Part shown: positions 1 through 9,419 of the stretch, piece by piece | Numbering within the stretch: position 1 is the first letter of the stretch | Layout of the letters: each line of letters begins with the position of its first letter | Origin: Mycobacterium mantenii | GTDB lineage: Bacteria > Actinomycetota > Actinomycetes > Mycobacteriales > Mycobacteriaceae | NCBI RefSeq assembly: GCF_010731775.1 | Contig: NZ_AP022590.1 | Span: 5,642,001 to 5,706,000 of the forward strand | Reading direction: 5' to 3' | DNA: 64,000 nt | Program-made: the position numbers and the translations under genes | Notes under the pieces: model-generated | Seen by the model: only the letters and a program-made list of their open reading frames with translations | Told to the model about the DNA's origin: nothing | The model's database searches: none

Positions 1-387
1 TACGGCCAATACGGTCAGTACGGTCAGCAGCAGCCTTACTACGGTCAGCAGCCCGGCGCCCAGCAGCACGCGGGCCAGCAACAGTCGCCGCAGGGATACG
101 GTTCGCAGTACGGCGGCTATTCGCCGAGCGCGGCACCCACCCAGAGTGGCGTTCCGACCGGCGGGTTCGGCGCTCAGCCCGCGCCGCAGTCGGGTCCTCA
201 GCCGTCCGCGCAGCAGCAGGGCCCGTCCACGCCGCCCACCGGCTTCCCCAGCTTCAGCCCGCCGCCGAACGTCGGCGGATCGGACGCCGGTTCGCCGACG
301 GCAAACTTCTCCGAGCAGGGTGGGGGCCAGCAGTTCGGCCAGGAGCAGCAGTCGCCGTCGTCACCGTCTGGGCCAGCGCCCGCCTAA
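1..387 (+). CDS. C-terminal part of 34 kDa antigen-like membrane protein (Rv0954 family), 5' end outside window
   Basis: The open frame runs from base 1 and ends at TAA 385-387, giving 128 residues. It is a low-complexity tail rich in Gln, Gly, Tyr, Pro and Ser, with repeated YGQ units at the start and no membrane segment. The 34 kDa antigenic protein family (DUF5336) has four N-terminal membrane helices followed by such a disordered tail. The identification rests on composition plus position directly upstream of perM, as in M. tuberculosis Rv0954-Rv0955. The start and the membrane domain are not visible here. Confidence 0.75.
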   Translation, partial: YGQYGQYGQQQPYYGQQPGAQQHAGQQQSPQGYGSQYGGYSPSAAPTQSGVPTGGFGAQPAPQSGPQPSAQQQGPSTPPTGFPSFSPPPNVGGSDAGSPTANFSEQGGGQQFGQEQQSPSSPSGPAPA

Positions 388-425
388 CCGTGCGCTGTCG
401 CGCCTAGTCGGGGACGTGCCCCAGA

Positions 426-1853
426 GTGACACGGGTGGAGGACAACCGGGCGGCGGGCGCTCGCCAGGCGCGTGACCTTGTCAGGGTCGCGTTCGCCCCT
501 GCGGTGGTGGCGCTGGTCATCATCGCCGCGGTCACGCTGATCCAGTTGTTGATCGCCAACAGCGACATGACCGGCGCCCTGGGCGCCATCGCCAGCATGT
601 GGCTGGGCGTACACCAGGTGCCGGTCTCGATCGGTGGCCGCGAACTCGGTGTGATGCCGCTGCTGCCGGTCTTCCTGATGATTTGGGCTACCGCGCGGAG
701 CACGGCGCGGGCCACCACGCCCTACTCGTCGTGGCTCGTCGTTCGCTGGGTTGCCGCCTCGGCGCTGGGCGGCCCGCTGTTCATGACGGCGATCGCCCTG
801 GCGGTCATTCACGACGCGTCGTCGGTGATCACCGAGCTGCAAACCCCCAGCGCGCTGCGCGCGTTCCTCAGCGTGCTCGTGGTCCACGCCGCCGGCGCCG
901 GGATCGGTGTGTGGTCGCGGGTGGGGCCGCGCGCCTTGGCGACATCGCCGCTGCCGTTTTGGCTGGGCGATTCCCTGCGCGCCGCGTCCGCCGGTCTGTT
1001 GGCGTTGCTCGGGCTGTCCGGACTGGTGACGGCCGGATCGCTGGTCGTGCACTGGTCGACGATGCAGGAGCTCTACGGCATCACCGATTCCATCTTCGGC
1101 GAGTTCAGCCTCACCGTGTTGTCAATCCTCTACGCGCCCAACGTGATTGTGGGCACCGCGGCGATGGCCGTCGGGTCCAGCGCGCACATCGGGTTCGCGA
1201 CCTTCAGTTCGTTCACCGTGTTCGGTGGTGATATCCCGGCCTTGCCGGTGCTGGCCGCGGTGCCCAGGCCTCCGTTGGGGCCGGTCTGGGTGGCGCTGCT
1301 GATCATCGGCGCATCGTCCGGTGTGGCGGTCGGCCAGCAATGCGCCCGGCGGGCGCTGCCACCGCTCGCGGCCGCGGCCAAGCTGCTGGTCGCCGCGGTC
1401 GCGGGGGCGCTGGTGATGTCCTTGATCGCGTACGCCGGCAGCGGCCAGCTGGGTAACTTCGGCCACGTCGGCGTGGACCAGGGCACGTTGCTCATCGGTG
1501 TCTTCTTCTGGTTCACGGTTGTCGGCGGGGTCACCGTGCTGATGACCGGAGGGATCAGGCGTCGTCCCCGACGGCTCAAGCCCAAACCCGCGCCGGCGCC
1601 CGAGGAGCCCGCGGACTTCGCGGGCGTTTTCGACGACGATCGGCTGACCGAGGAGGCGGAGGCGGCGACTCCGGTGGACCCGGCCGGCCAGTTGCCGGCC
1701 GACGCGGGCGAGTCCAACGATGTGCCGCCGGGCGAGTCCAGCGGTGTGCCGCCGGGCGACTCCACCGAGCATCACGCGCCGGTCGACGACGACGGCGGGC
1801 CGCCCCCCGGCGAACCGGAGCGGGACGCGAGCGAGCGGGATTCCGGGGATTAG
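426..1853 (+). CDS. perM: PerM-like integral membrane protein (Rv0955 family, DUF6350)
   Basis: The protein has 475 residues and a GTG start. Many hydrophobic helices fill roughly residues 20-375; an acidic Pro/Asp/Glu-rich cytoplasmic tail of about 90 residues follows, with two near-repeats of GESSGVPPG type. M. tuberculosis PerM is about 455 residues. It is needed for persistence and for division under low magnesium or acid, and is reported to stabilise the divisome protein FtsB. Its place between the 34 kDa antigen gene and purN matches Rv0954-0955-0956. The start is not certain: no clear ribosome site precedes the GTG. Confidence 0.85.
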   Translation: MTRVEDNRAAGARQARDLVRVAFAPAVVALVIIAAVTLIQLLIANSDMTGALGAIASMWLGVHQVPVSIGGRELGVMPLLPVFLMIWATARSTARATTPYSSWLVVRWVAASALGGPLFMTAIALAVIHDASSVITELQTPSALRAFLSVLVVHAAGAGIGVWSRVGPRALATSPLPFWLGDSLRAASAGLLALLGLSGLVTAGSLVVHWSTMQELYGITDSIFGEFSLTVLSILYAPNVIVGTAAMAVGSSAHIGFATFSSFTVFGGDIPALPVLAAVPRPPLGPVWVALLIIGASSGVAVGQQCARRALPPLAAAAKLLVAAVAGALVMSLIAYAGSGQLGNFGHVGVDQGTLLIGVFFWFTVVGGVTVLMTGGIRRRPRRLKPKPAPAPEEPADFAGVFDDDRLTEEAEAATPVDPAGQLPADAGESNDVPPGESSGVPPGDSTEHHAPVDDDGGPPPGEPERDASERDSGD

Positions 1854-1860
1854 TCGTGGT

Positions 1861-1929
1861 GCCCGCCTCGCAGCGACAACCGCACTGCGGGCGAGTGCGG
1901 TACCCGGTGATTGTCGCTCAGAGGCGGGC
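1861..1929. repeat. Long imperfect palindrome between perM and purN
   Basis: Arms at 1861-1879 (GCCCGCCTCGCAGCGACAA) and 1911-1929 are inverted copies with only two mismatched positions in 19. The spacer is 31 bases. It starts 7 bases after the perM stop. It could be a transcript-end hairpin without a U-run, or a copy of a dispersed palindromic repeat. Confidence 0.7.
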
Positions 1930-1990
1930 AATTCCGGTGCGGCCAGCCTGATCGCCGGGGCGACGACGTCGCCGTAGTCGATTGCCCAAC

Positions 1991-2060
1991 TCTCCTCCTC
2001 GCGGCTGCGCCGGGGGGTGCCCCCACCTCACGTCGCTGCGCGACGCGCATCGTCGTCGGG
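1991..2060. repeat. Dispersed intergenic repeat B, copy 1 (GGGGGGTGCCCCC core)
   Basis: The minus strand reads CGACGATGC, then GCAGCGACG, then a GGTGGGGGCACCCCCC core and GCGCAGCCGCGAGGAGG. The same blocks in the same order occur at 14956-15028. This copy fills most of the gap upstream of purN and ends at its promoter. Confidence 0.6.
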
Positions 2061-2061
2061 C

Positions 2062-2067
2062 TAGGCT
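2062..2067 (+). promoter_or_regulatory. -10 hexamer TAGGCT for leaderless purN
   Basis: TAGGCT lies 7 nt before the GTG at 2075. This TANNNT-to-start spacing is typical of leaderless mycobacterial transcripts and helps decide the purN start. Confidence 0.55.
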
Positions 2068-2074
2068 CGCCGAT

Positions 2075-2722
2075 GTGGTCGAACCGCTCCATGTGCCCCC
2101 GAACGCACCGGCACGGGTAGTGGTACTTGCGTCGGGCACCGGATCGCTGCTCAACTCCTTGTTGACGTCGGCCGTCGCGGACTACCCGGCCAGGGTGGTC
2201 GCCGTCGGTGCCGACCGCGACTGCCTGGCCACCGAGATCGCCGCGGCCGCCTCCGTGCCCGCCTTCACCGTCCGGCTCGGCGATCACCCGGACCGCCCCG
2301 CCTGGGACGCCGCCATCACCGAGGCCACCGCCGCACACTCGCCCGACCTGGTGGTCTCCGCTGGATTCATGAAAATCCTTGGGCCGCAGTTTCTTTCGCG
2401 ATTCTATGGTCGCGTCATCAACACCCATCCCGCGTTGCTGCCGGCGTTCCCCGGCGCGCACGGGGTGGCCGACGCGTTGGCCTACGGTGTGAAGGTCACT
2501 GGCTGTACGGTGCACCTGGTGGACGCCGGGACGGACACCGGGCCGATTCTGGCGCAGGAATCCGTTCCGGTGCTCGACGGCGACACCGAAGAGACCCTGC
2601 ACGAACGCATCAAAGTCACCGAACGGAAGCTACTGGTGGACGTGGTGGCCGCGATCGCAACGGGCGGCCTGACCCTGGTCGGGAGAAGAGCGACGATCGG
2701 ACGAAAGGCGACCAACCGATGA
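2075..2722 (+). CDS. purN: Phosphoribosylglycinamide formyltransferase
   Basis: The enzyme transfers a formyl group from 10-formyl-THF to GAR, the third step of purine synthesis. The nucleotide-binding segment [10 protein letters not shown] is near residue 19. The catalytic region contains [12 protein letters not shown], and the late motif DAGTDTGPI carries the conserved Asp. The GTG start at 2075 gives 215 residues, the same length as the M. tuberculosis protein, and follows a TAGGCT hexamer by 7 nt. A longer in-frame extension would run through repeat B and is rejected. The stop overlaps purH by 4 bases (ATGA), implying translational coupling. Confidence 0.95.
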   Translation: MVEPLHVPPNAPARVVVLASGTGSLLNSLLTSAVADYPARVVAVGADRDCLATEIAAAASVPAFTVRLGDHPDRPAWDAAITEATAAHSPDLVVSAGFMKILGPQFLSRFYGRVINTHPALLPAFPGAHGVADALAYGVKVTGCTVHLVDAGTDTGPILAQESVPVLDGDTEETLHERIKVTERKLLVDVVAAIATGGLTLVGRRATIGRKATNR

Positions 2723-4302
2723 GCACCGACGACTGGCGGGAAGACGCCAAACGGCCGATCCGGCGTGCCTTGATCAGCGTGTACGACAAGACCGGGTTGG
2801 TCGACCTCGCCCAGGGCCTGGCGGGTGCGGGCGTCGAGATCGTCTCGACCGGATCCACGGCGAAGGTCATTGCGGACAAAGGCATTCCGGTGACCCGAGT
2901 CGAGGAGCTGACCGGCTTTCCCGAAGTGCTCGACGGCCGGGTCAAGACACTGCATCCTCGCGTGCACGCGGGACTGCTGGCGGACCTGCGCAAGCCCGAG
3001 CACGCCGCGGCGCTCGAGGAGCTGGGCATCGCAGCGTTCGAGCTCGTCGTCGTCAATCTGTACCCGTTCACCGAGACCGTCGACTCCGGGGCGAGCATCG
3101 ACGAATGCGTCGAACAGATCGACATCGGCGGGCCGTCGATGGTGCGTGCCGCGGCGAAAAACCATCCGAGCGTGGCGGTGATCACCGACCCGCGGGGTTA
3201 TGACGGAGTGCTCGCCGCGGTACGCGGGGGTGGCTTCACCCTCGCCGAGCGCAAGAAGCTGGCCGCGCTGGCCTTCCAACACACCGCCGAATACGACATC
3301 GCGGTAGCGAGCTGGATGGAGTCGACGCTGGCTCCCGAACACCCGCCGACGACCTTCCCGAAATGGCTGGGCCGCAGCTGGAGCCGCTCGGCGATGCTGC
3401 GCTACGGCGAGAATCCGCACCAGCAGGCGGCACTGTACAGCGACCCCGGCGCGTGGCCGGGACTGGCGCAGGCCGAGCAGCTGCACGGAAAAGAGATGTC
3501 CTACAACAACTTCAGCGATGCGGACGCGGCCTGGCGGGCCGCCTTCGACCACGAACAGACGTGCGTGGCGATCATCAAGCACGCCAACCCATGTGGGATC
3601 GCCATCTCGTCCGCATCGGTCGCGGACGCACACCGCAAGGCGCACGAATGCGATCCGCTGAGCGCCTTCGGCGGCGTCATCGCGACCAACACCGAAGTCA
3701 GCCTGGAGATGGCCGAGTACGTCAGCACCATCTTCACCGAGGTCATCGTCGCGCCCGCCTACGAGCCGGCCGCCCTGGAGGCGTTGACCTGCAAGAAGAA
3801 CATCCGGGTGCTGGTGGCCTCCGAGCCGCTGACCGGCGGCACCGAGCTCCGGCCGATCAGCGGCGGACTGCTGGTGCAGCAGCGCGACGAGCTCGACGCG
3901 CACGGCGACAACCCGGCGAACTGGACCCTGGCCACCGGCTCGCCCGCGGATCCGGCGACGCTCGCGGACCTGGTGTTCGCCTGGCGCGTCTGTCGCGCGG
4001 TCAAATCGAACGCGATCGTGATCGCCGGCGGCGGCGCCACCATCGGCGTCGGCATGGGTCAGGTGAACCGGGTCGACGCCGCGCGGTTGGCCGTCGAACG
4101 CGGCGGCGATCGGGTGCTCGGCGCGGTCGCGGCTTCGGATGCGTTCTTCCCGTTCCCCGACGGACTCGAGACGCTGACCGGTGCCGGAGTGAAGGCGATC
4201 GTGCACCCCGGCGGATCGGTGCGCGACGACGAGGTGACCGCGGCGGCCACCAAAGCCGGCATCACGCTGTATCTCACCGGGGCGCGTCACTTCGCCCACT
4301 GA
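2719..4302 (+). CDS. purH: Bifunctional AICAR transformylase/IMP cyclohydrolase
   Basis: The 527-residue enzyme performs the last two steps of IMP synthesis. The N-terminal MGS-like IMP cyclohydrolase domain covers about residues 10-150 and includes STGSTAK and [10 protein letters not shown]. The AICAR transformylase domain follows, with YGENPHQ and the catalytic Lys-His in IIKHANPCG. Full length matches the family. The ATG overlaps the purN stop, so the two purine genes form one unit. Confidence 0.97.
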   Translation: MSTDDWREDAKRPIRRALISVYDKTGLVDLAQGLAGAGVEIVSTGSTAKVIADKGIPVTRVEELTGFPEVLDGRVKTLHPRVHAGLLADLRKPEHAAALEELGIAAFELVVVNLYPFTETVDSGASIDECVEQIDIGGPSMVRAAAKNHPSVAVITDPRGYDGVLAAVRGGGFTLAERKKLAALAFQHTAEYDIAVASWMESTLAPEHPPTTFPKWLGRSWSRSAMLRYGENPHQQAALYSDPGAWPGLAQAEQLHGKEMSYNNFSDADAAWRAAFDHEQTCVAIIKHANPCGIAISSASVADAHRKAHECDPLSAFGGVIATNTEVSLEMAEYVSTIFTEVIVAPAYEPAALEALTCKKNIRVLVASEPLTGGTELRPISGGLLVQQRDELDAHGDNPANWTLATGSPADPATLADLVFAWRVCRAVKSNAIVIAGGGATIGVGMGQVNRVDAARLAVERGGDRVLGAVAASDAFFPFPDGLETLTGAGVKAIVHPGGSVRDDEVTAAATKAGITLYLTGARHFAH

Positions 4303-4386
4303 GTTGCGCCGCCGCGCGGGTGGCGCATCTGTTGTCAATAAGCGCGCAGTGAACGCCCTTGGCATGACTCGTGCGAGCGCGCGTCG

Positions 4387-4392
4387 TAGCGT
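4387..4392 (+). promoter_or_regulatory. -10 hexamer TAGCGT upstream of the AAA ATPase gene
   Basis: TAGCGT is followed after 6 nt by GTG at 4399. This favours the second of two consecutive GTG codons (4396, 4399) as a leaderless start. Confidence 0.45.
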
Positions 4393-4398
4393 GGAGTG

Positions 4399-5781
4399 GT
4401 GACGTCACCGAGCAACCTGCCCCGGACCGTCGGCGAACTGCGCGCCGCCGGTCATCGTGAACGGGGAGTCAAGCAGGAAATCCGCGAAAATCTGCTCACC
4501 GCGCTGGCCGCGGGGGATGACATCTGGCCGGGCATTCTGGGTTTCGAGGACACCGTCCTGCCCCAGCTCGAGCGGGCCTTGATCGCGGGCCACGACTTCG
4601 TTCTGCTCGGCGAACGCGGCCAGGGTAAAACCCGGCTGTTGCGCGCGCTGACCGGCTTGCTCGACGAGTGGACGCCGGTGATCGCCGGTGCCGAACTGGG
4701 TGAGCACCCGTACCGGCCGATCACCCCGGAATCGATCCGCAAGGCCGCGACCCTGGGCGACGACCTGCCGGTGGACTGGAAGCACCGCAGCGAGCGCTAC
4801 ACCGAGAAGCTCGCCACCCCGGACACCAGCGTTGCCGACCTGGTCGGCGACATCGATCCGATCAAGGTCGCCGAGGGCCGCAGCCTGGGGGATCCGGAGA
4901 CCATCGCCTACGGATTGATCCCGCGGGCGCACCGCGGCATCGTTGCGGTCAACGAGCTTCCCGACCTCGCCGAGCGCATCCAGGTGTCGATGCTCAACGT
5001 GATGGAGGAACGTGACATCCAGGTCCGCGGTTACACGCTGCGGCTGCCCCTGGATGTGTTGGTGGTCGCCAGCGCCAACCCCGAGGACTACACCAACCGT
5101 GGCCGCATCATCACCCCCCTGAAAGACCGTTTCGGCGCGGAGATCCGCACCCACTATCCCCAGGAGCTCGACGCGGAAGTCGGCGTGATCGCGCAGGAGG
5201 CGCACCTGTCCGCCCAGGTGCCCGACTACCTGATGCAGATCATCGCCCGGTTCGCCCGTTACCTGCGGGAGTCCAACTCCGTCGATCAACGCTCCGGGGT
5301 GTCGGCGCGGTTCGCCATTGCCGCGGCCGAGACCGTCGCCGCGGCCGCGCGGCACCGCGGCGCGGTGCTGGGGGAGACCGATCCGGTGGCCCGGGTGGTC
5401 GACCTGGGCACGGTGATCGACGTGCTGCGCGGCAAGCTGGAATTCGAGTCCGGCGAGGAAGGCCGCGAACAGGCCGTGCTGGAACATCTGCTGCGCCGGG
5501 CGACCGCGGACACCGCGTCGCGGGTGCTGGGTGGCATCGACGTCGGTTCGTTGGTGTCCGCGGTCGAGGGCGGTTCGGCGGTGACGACGGGTGAGCGGGT
5601 GTCGGCCAAGGACGTCCTGGCCGCGGTCCCGAGCCTGCCGGTGGTGGAGAAGATCGCGGCCAAGGTCGGTGCGCAGTCGGAAGGCGAACGCGCCGCGGCG
5701 CTGGAACTCGCGCTCGAGGCCCTGTATCTGGCCAAGCGCATCGACAAGGTATCGGGGGAGGGTCAAACCGTCTATGGCTAA
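4399..5781 (+). CDS. Magnesium-chelatase/MoxR-like AAA+ ATPase (Rv0958 family)
   Basis: The protein has 460 residues, close to the 459 of Rv0958. The Walker A motif is GERGQGKT near residue 75. The ChlI-type region contains VNELPDL (Walker B region) and SMLNVMEERDIQVRGY. A sensor-like ASANPEDYTNRGRI stretch follows, then an all-helical C-terminal part. Such ATPases act with a VWA-domain partner, as metal-chelatase I and D subunits or MoxR/CoxE systems do. The next gene encodes exactly such a partner and overlaps this one by 8 bases. The substrate is unknown; a true chelatase role is not shown. Confidence 0.85.
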   Translation: MTSPSNLPRTVGELRAAGHRERGVKQEIRENLLTALAAGDDIWPGILGFEDTVLPQLERALIAGHDFVLLGERGQGKTRLLRALTGLLDEWTPVIAGAELGEHPYRPITPESIRKAATLGDDLPVDWKHRSERYTEKLATPDTSVADLVGDIDPIKVAEGRSLGDPETIAYGLIPRAHRGIVAVNELPDLAERIQVSMLNVMEERDIQVRGYTLRLPLDVLVVASANPEDYTNRGRIITPLKDRFGAEIRTHYPQELDAEVGVIAQEAHLSAQVPDYLMQIIARFARYLRESNSVDQRSGVSARFAIAAAETVAAAARHRGAVLGETDPVARVVDLGTVIDVLRGKLEFESGEEGREQAVLEHLLRRATADTASRVLGGIDVGSLVSAVEGGSAVTTGERVSAKDVLAAVPSLPVVEKIAAKVGAQSEGERAAALELALEALYLAKRIDKVSGEGQTVYG

Positions 5782-7756
5782 AGGCCATTCCTCGCGCTAC
5801 TCGGCGTACACCGGCGGGCCCGACCCGCTTGCCCCGCCGGTGGATCTGCGCGAGGCGCTCGAACAGATCGGCCAGGACGTCATGGCCGGCACGTCGCCGC
5901 GCCGTGCGCTGTCCGAGCTGCTGCGCCGCGGCACCAACAACATGCCCGGTGCGGACCGGTTGGCCGCCGAGGCCAACCGGCGACGGCGGGAGTTGTTGCG
6001 GCGCAACAACTTAGATGGAACCCTGCAGGAGATCAAGAAACTTTTGGACGAGGCCGTGCTGGCCGAACGCAAGGAGCTGGCCCGCGCCCTCGATGACGAC
6101 GCCCGCTTCGGCGAACTGCAGCTGGACGCGCTGCCGTCGTCGCCGGCCAAGGCCGTCCAAGAGCTCTCCGACTACAACTGGCGCAGCGGCGAGGCCCGCG
6201 AAAAGTATGACCAGATCAAGGATCTGCTCGGCCGCGAAATGCTCGATCAACGCTTCGCGGGCATGAAGCAGGCACTGGAAGGCGCCACCGACGAGGATCG
6301 TCAGCGGGTCAACGACATGGTCAACGACCTCAACGATCTGCTGGACAAGCACGCCCGCAGCGAGGACACCCAGCAAGACTTCGAAAACTTCATGGACAAA
6401 CACGGCGAGTTCTTTCCGGAGAACCCGCGCAATGTCGAAGAGTTGCTGGACTCGCTGGCCAAACGCGCCGCGGCCGCGCAGCGTTTCCGCAACAGCCTGA
6501 GCCCCGACCAACGCGCAGAGCTGGATGCCCTGGCGCAGCAGGCATTTGGCTCCCCATCGTTGATGCAGGCGCTGAACCGGCTCGACGCACACCTGCAAGC
6601 GGCGCGGCCCGGGGAGGACTGGAGCGGGTCCGAACAGTTCTCCGGTGACAACCCCTTCGGTATGGGGGAGGGCACCCAGGCGCTGTCCGACATCGCGGAG
6701 CTGGAGCAACTGGCCGAGCAACTCTCGCAGAGCTACCCGGGCGCCAGCATGGACGACGTCGACCTCGACGCGCTGGCGCGCCAGCTCGGCGATCAGGCGG
6801 CCGTCGACGCCCGCACGCTTGCCGAATTGGAACGCGCACTGGTCAATCAGGGCTTCCTGGACCGCGGCTCCGACGGCCAGTGGCGGCTGTCGCCGAAGGC
6901 CATGCGCCGGCTGGGCGAGACGGCGCTGCGCGATGTCGTACAACAACTTTCGGGACGCCGCGGCGAGCGCGACCATCGGCGCGCGGGAGCGGCCGGCGAG
7001 CTCACCGGGGCCACGCGGCCTTGGCAATTCGGCGACACCGAGCCGTGGAACATCTCCCGTACGCTGACCAACGCCGTTCTGCGGCAATCGGGAACCGCCA
7101 CCCTGGACGGCCCGGACGGGCGGTTGAAGATCACCGTCGACGACGTCGAGGTCTCCGAGACCGAGACACGTACGCAGGCCGCGGTGGCGCTGCTGGTCGA
7201 CACCTCTTTCTCCATGGTGATGGAGAATCGCTGGCTGCCCATGAAGCAGACGGCGCTGGCGCTCAACCACCTGGTGTGCACGCGTTTTCGTTCGGATGCC
7301 TTGCAGATCATCGCTTTTGGTCGCTACGCCCGGACGGTGACCGCCGCCGAGCTCACCGGCCTGGAAGGGGTCTACGAGCAGGGCACCAACCTGCATCACG
7401 CGTTGGCGTTGGCCGGTCGTCACCTGCGCCGCCATCCCAACGCGCAGCCCGTGGTGCTGGTGGTGACCGACGGCGAGCCGACCGCGCACCTGGAGGACTT
7501 CGACGGCGACGGCACGACCGTGTTCTTCGACTACCCGCCGCACCCGCGGACCATCGCCCACACCGTGCGCGGCTTCGACGAGATGGCGCGCCTGGGCGCC
7601 CAGATCACCATCTTCCGGCTGGGCAGCGACCCGGGGCTGGCCCGGTTCATCGACCAGGTCGCCCGGCGCGTCGAGGGACGGGTCGTGGTACCCGATCTCG
7701 ACGGATTGGGAGCGGCCGTGGTCGGCGACTACCTCCGGTCCCGACGCCGCCGTTAG
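5774..7756 (+). CDS. VWA-domain protein, partner of the upstream AAA+ ATPase (Rv0959 family)
   Basis: The protein has 660 residues and starts at ATG 5774 inside the end of the previous gene. Residues 1-420 are mostly helical and charged. The C-terminal VWA domain carries the metal-ion adhesion motif DTSFS in LLVDTSFSMVMENRW, a Thr in EQGTNLHHAL, and an Asp in VTDGEPTAH. Rv0959 is about 672 residues. The AAA/VWA pairing suggests a remodelling complex like CoxD/CoxE or BchI/BchD; the client is unknown. A longer frame upstream is antisense-like read-through of the ATPase gene. Confidence 0.85.
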   Translation: MAKGHSSRYSAYTGGPDPLAPPVDLREALEQIGQDVMAGTSPRRALSELLRRGTNNMPGADRLAAEANRRRRELLRRNNLDGTLQEIKKLLDEAVLAERKELARALDDDARFGELQLDALPSSPAKAVQELSDYNWRSGEAREKYDQIKDLLGREMLDQRFAGMKQALEGATDEDRQRVNDMVNDLNDLLDKHARSEDTQQDFENFMDKHGEFFPENPRNVEELLDSLAKRAAAAQRFRNSLSPDQRAELDALAQQAFGSPSLMQALNRLDAHLQAARPGEDWSGSEQFSGDNPFGMGEGTQALSDIAELEQLAEQLSQSYPGASMDDVDLDALARQLGDQAAVDARTLAELERALVNQGFLDRGSDGQWRLSPKAMRRLGETALRDVVQQLSGRRGERDHRRAGAAGELTGATRPWQFGDTEPWNISRTLTNAVLRQSGTATLDGPDGRLKITVDDVEVSETETRTQAAVALLVDTSFSMVMENRWLPMKQTALALNHLVCTRFRSDALQIIAFGRYARTVTAAELTGLEGVYEQGTNLHHALALAGRHLRRHPNAQPVVLVVTDGEPTAHLEDFDGDGTTVFFDYPPHPRTIAHTVRGFDEMARLGAQITIFRLGSDPGLARFIDQVARRVEGRVVVPDLDGLGAAVVGDYLRSRRRR

Positions 7757-7824
7757 CCCACTTTCGCCGAAGCGGGGGTAGGTGCTCACTTGACCGGGTA
7801 CACGGACCGAGAAGGAGGAGAGGC

Positions 7825-8673
7825 ATGAGCAAGGTTCCAACGATCGAACTCAACGACGGTGTGGGCATTCCGCAGCTGGGTTTCGGTGTGTTCCAGATCA
7901 AGCCGGACGAGACGGCGGCCGCGGTGAAGACCGCGCTCGAGATCGGCTACCGGCACATCGACACCGCCGAAATGTACGGGAACGAAAAGCAAGTCGGACA
8001 AGGCATTCGCGAAGCGGGTCTGGACCGCGGCGACGTCTTCGTCACCAGCAAGCTCAACAACGGATTTCACCAGCCCGACGATGCGCGCCGCGCCTTTGAC
8101 CAGACGCTGAAGGCGCTGGATTCCGATTACCTCGACCTGTTTCTCATCCATTGGCCGCTGCCCACGCTCTACGACGGCGACTTCGTCTCGACGTGGAAAG
8201 TGTTCGAAGAATTCGCGCGCGACGGACGCGCCCGCAGCATCGGTGTCTCGAATTTCCAAGTCGCACAACTGGATCGGCTCGCCAACGAGACCGAAACCGT
8301 GCCGTCGGTCAACCAGGTCGAGCTACATCCCTACTTCGGCAACACCGAGGTCCGGTCGTACGCACGCAACCACGGCATCGCCATTGAGGCATGGGCGCCC
8401 ATCGCGCAGGGCAAGGTGCTCGATGATCCGGTGATCAACCGCGTCGCCGACGCACGCGGCAAAACGGCCGCGCAGGTGGTGCTGCGCTGGCACATTCAGC
8501 GCGGTGACATCGTCTTCCCCAAGTCGGTCACACCCGAACGGGTCAAAGAAAACTTCGAGCTGTTCGACTTCGAATTGGACGACGCCGACATGGAGGCGAT
8601 CACCGCGCTGGACAAGGGCGAGTCCGGACGCAACGGCCCCAACCCCGACACCTTCGATTACGTGCCCGACTAG
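7825..8673 (+). CDS. Aldo-keto reductase (2,5-diketogluconate reductase-like, AKR5)
   Basis: The 282-residue protein is a single TIM-barrel NADPH-dependent reductase. The tetrad is visible: Asp and Tyr in DTAEMYGNE, Lys in TSKLNN, His in FLIHWPLP. The C-terminal cofactor segment VFPKSVTPERVKEN is also present. A strong ribosome site, GGAGGAG, lies 6 bases before the ATG. M. tuberculosis has no such gene between Rv0959 and Rv0966c, so this is a lineage-specific insertion or retention. The substrate is not predictable. Confidence 0.9.
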   Translation: MSKVPTIELNDGVGIPQLGFGVFQIKPDETAAAVKTALEIGYRHIDTAEMYGNEKQVGQGIREAGLDRGDVFVTSKLNNGFHQPDDARRAFDQTLKALDSDYLDLFLIHWPLPTLYDGDFVSTWKVFEEFARDGRARSIGVSNFQVAQLDRLANETETVPSVNQVELHPYFGNTEVRSYARNHGIAIEAWAPIAQGKVLDDPVINRVADARGKTAAQVVLRWHIQRGDIVFPKSVTPERVKENFELFDFELDDADMEAITALDKGESGRNGPNPDTFDYVPD

Positions 8674-8683
8674 AGGGCTGCCG

Positions 8684-9286
8684 CTAGCCGCGCGGCCGGC
8701 GGGCTTTGCGGATGATTCCGACACCGCCCCACAGCGAGAAGCCGCGAATGTGTACCGTCGGCGCCCCGGGGGTGCCCTGGCCGAGCACGGCGTGGTCAAA
8801 GTTTCCCATCACGCCGCGGCCGTGCACCTCGACGTTGACCTCGGGCGGCAGCAAAATGTTCTGCACACCCATAATCGACATCGCATGAATGTCGACCTCG
8901 GTCGAGGTGAAGTCGGCGTAGCGCAGATCGACCACCCCGCTGCCCCACAGGGTGAAGGTGGTGAGCTTCTTGGGCACGTTCCATCGGCCACGGCGCTCGA
9001 AGCCGCTCATCAACGCCAGCAGCAGCGTAGACGGCGCCGGATTGGGTTTGCCGCCGCGGCGCGGGCTTATCGGCGTCCCCGGCAGATCGGCGCGCAGCCG
9101 ATCCAGCTCCGCATACGTCGTCGCCGCGTAAGCCCTGGTCAAACGGTCTTCGTAGTCGTTCAGCTGCAGGCGGCCCTGCTCGGCCGCATAGGCGAGCAAC
9201 TGCGCAGTCTGGATGCGATCAGTGTCACCCGCGCGCGACGGGTCGCCGCGCGTGTCCTCCGCATCCCGTTGCGTTGAGTTGCTCAT
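8684..9286 (-). CDS. DUF1707 protein (Rv0966c family)
   Basis: The protein has 200 residues, the same as Rv0966c, with ATG at 9284-9286. The N-terminal DUF1707 domain (about 20-75) includes DTDRIQTAQLLAYAAEQGRL and the Tyr-Glu-Asp/Arg pattern of the family. The C-terminal half is a beta-rich domain of the cell-wall-active LiaF-like type (about 100-195, with WGSGVVDLRYADF and PPEVNVEVHG). There is no membrane helix. It may act as an envelope-associated regulator; the role is unproven. Its 3' end converges on the aldo-keto reductase with a 10-base gap. Confidence 0.85.
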   Translation of the reverse strand: MSNSTQRDAEDTRGDPSRAGDTDRIQTAQLLAYAAEQGRLQLNDYEDRLTRAYAATTYAELDRLRADLPGTPISPRRGGKPNPAPSTLLLALMSGFERRGRWNVPKKLTTFTLWGSGVVDLRYADFTSTEVDIHAMSIMGVQNILLPPEVNVEVHGRGVMGNFDHAVLGQGTPGAPTVHIRGFSLWGGVGIIRKARRPRG

Positions 9287-9419
9287 CACCCACGAGCCTA
9301 CGACGTCCAGGTTTTGCTGCAAGAGTATTGGCGAAACTGCAACCTTGCGACGGCCCGGTTCGCGCCGGCGGCCGTGCGGCCGGACCCACTGTTTGACATC
9401 TGGCTAACTTCTTGGCTGG

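Noticed and set aside
2482..4365. Long minus-strand open frame opposite purN/purH
   Set aside because: Arg/Gly/His-rich translation with no motif, fully antisense to two clear enzymes; typical high-GC shadow.
4405..5766. Minus-strand frame of 453 codons opposite the AAA ATPase
   Set aside because: No domain pattern; third-position GC bias follows the plus-strand gene.
6011..7840. Minus-strand frame of 609 codons opposite the VWA gene
   Set aside because: Antisense shadow; the plus-strand product has a complete MIDAS motif.
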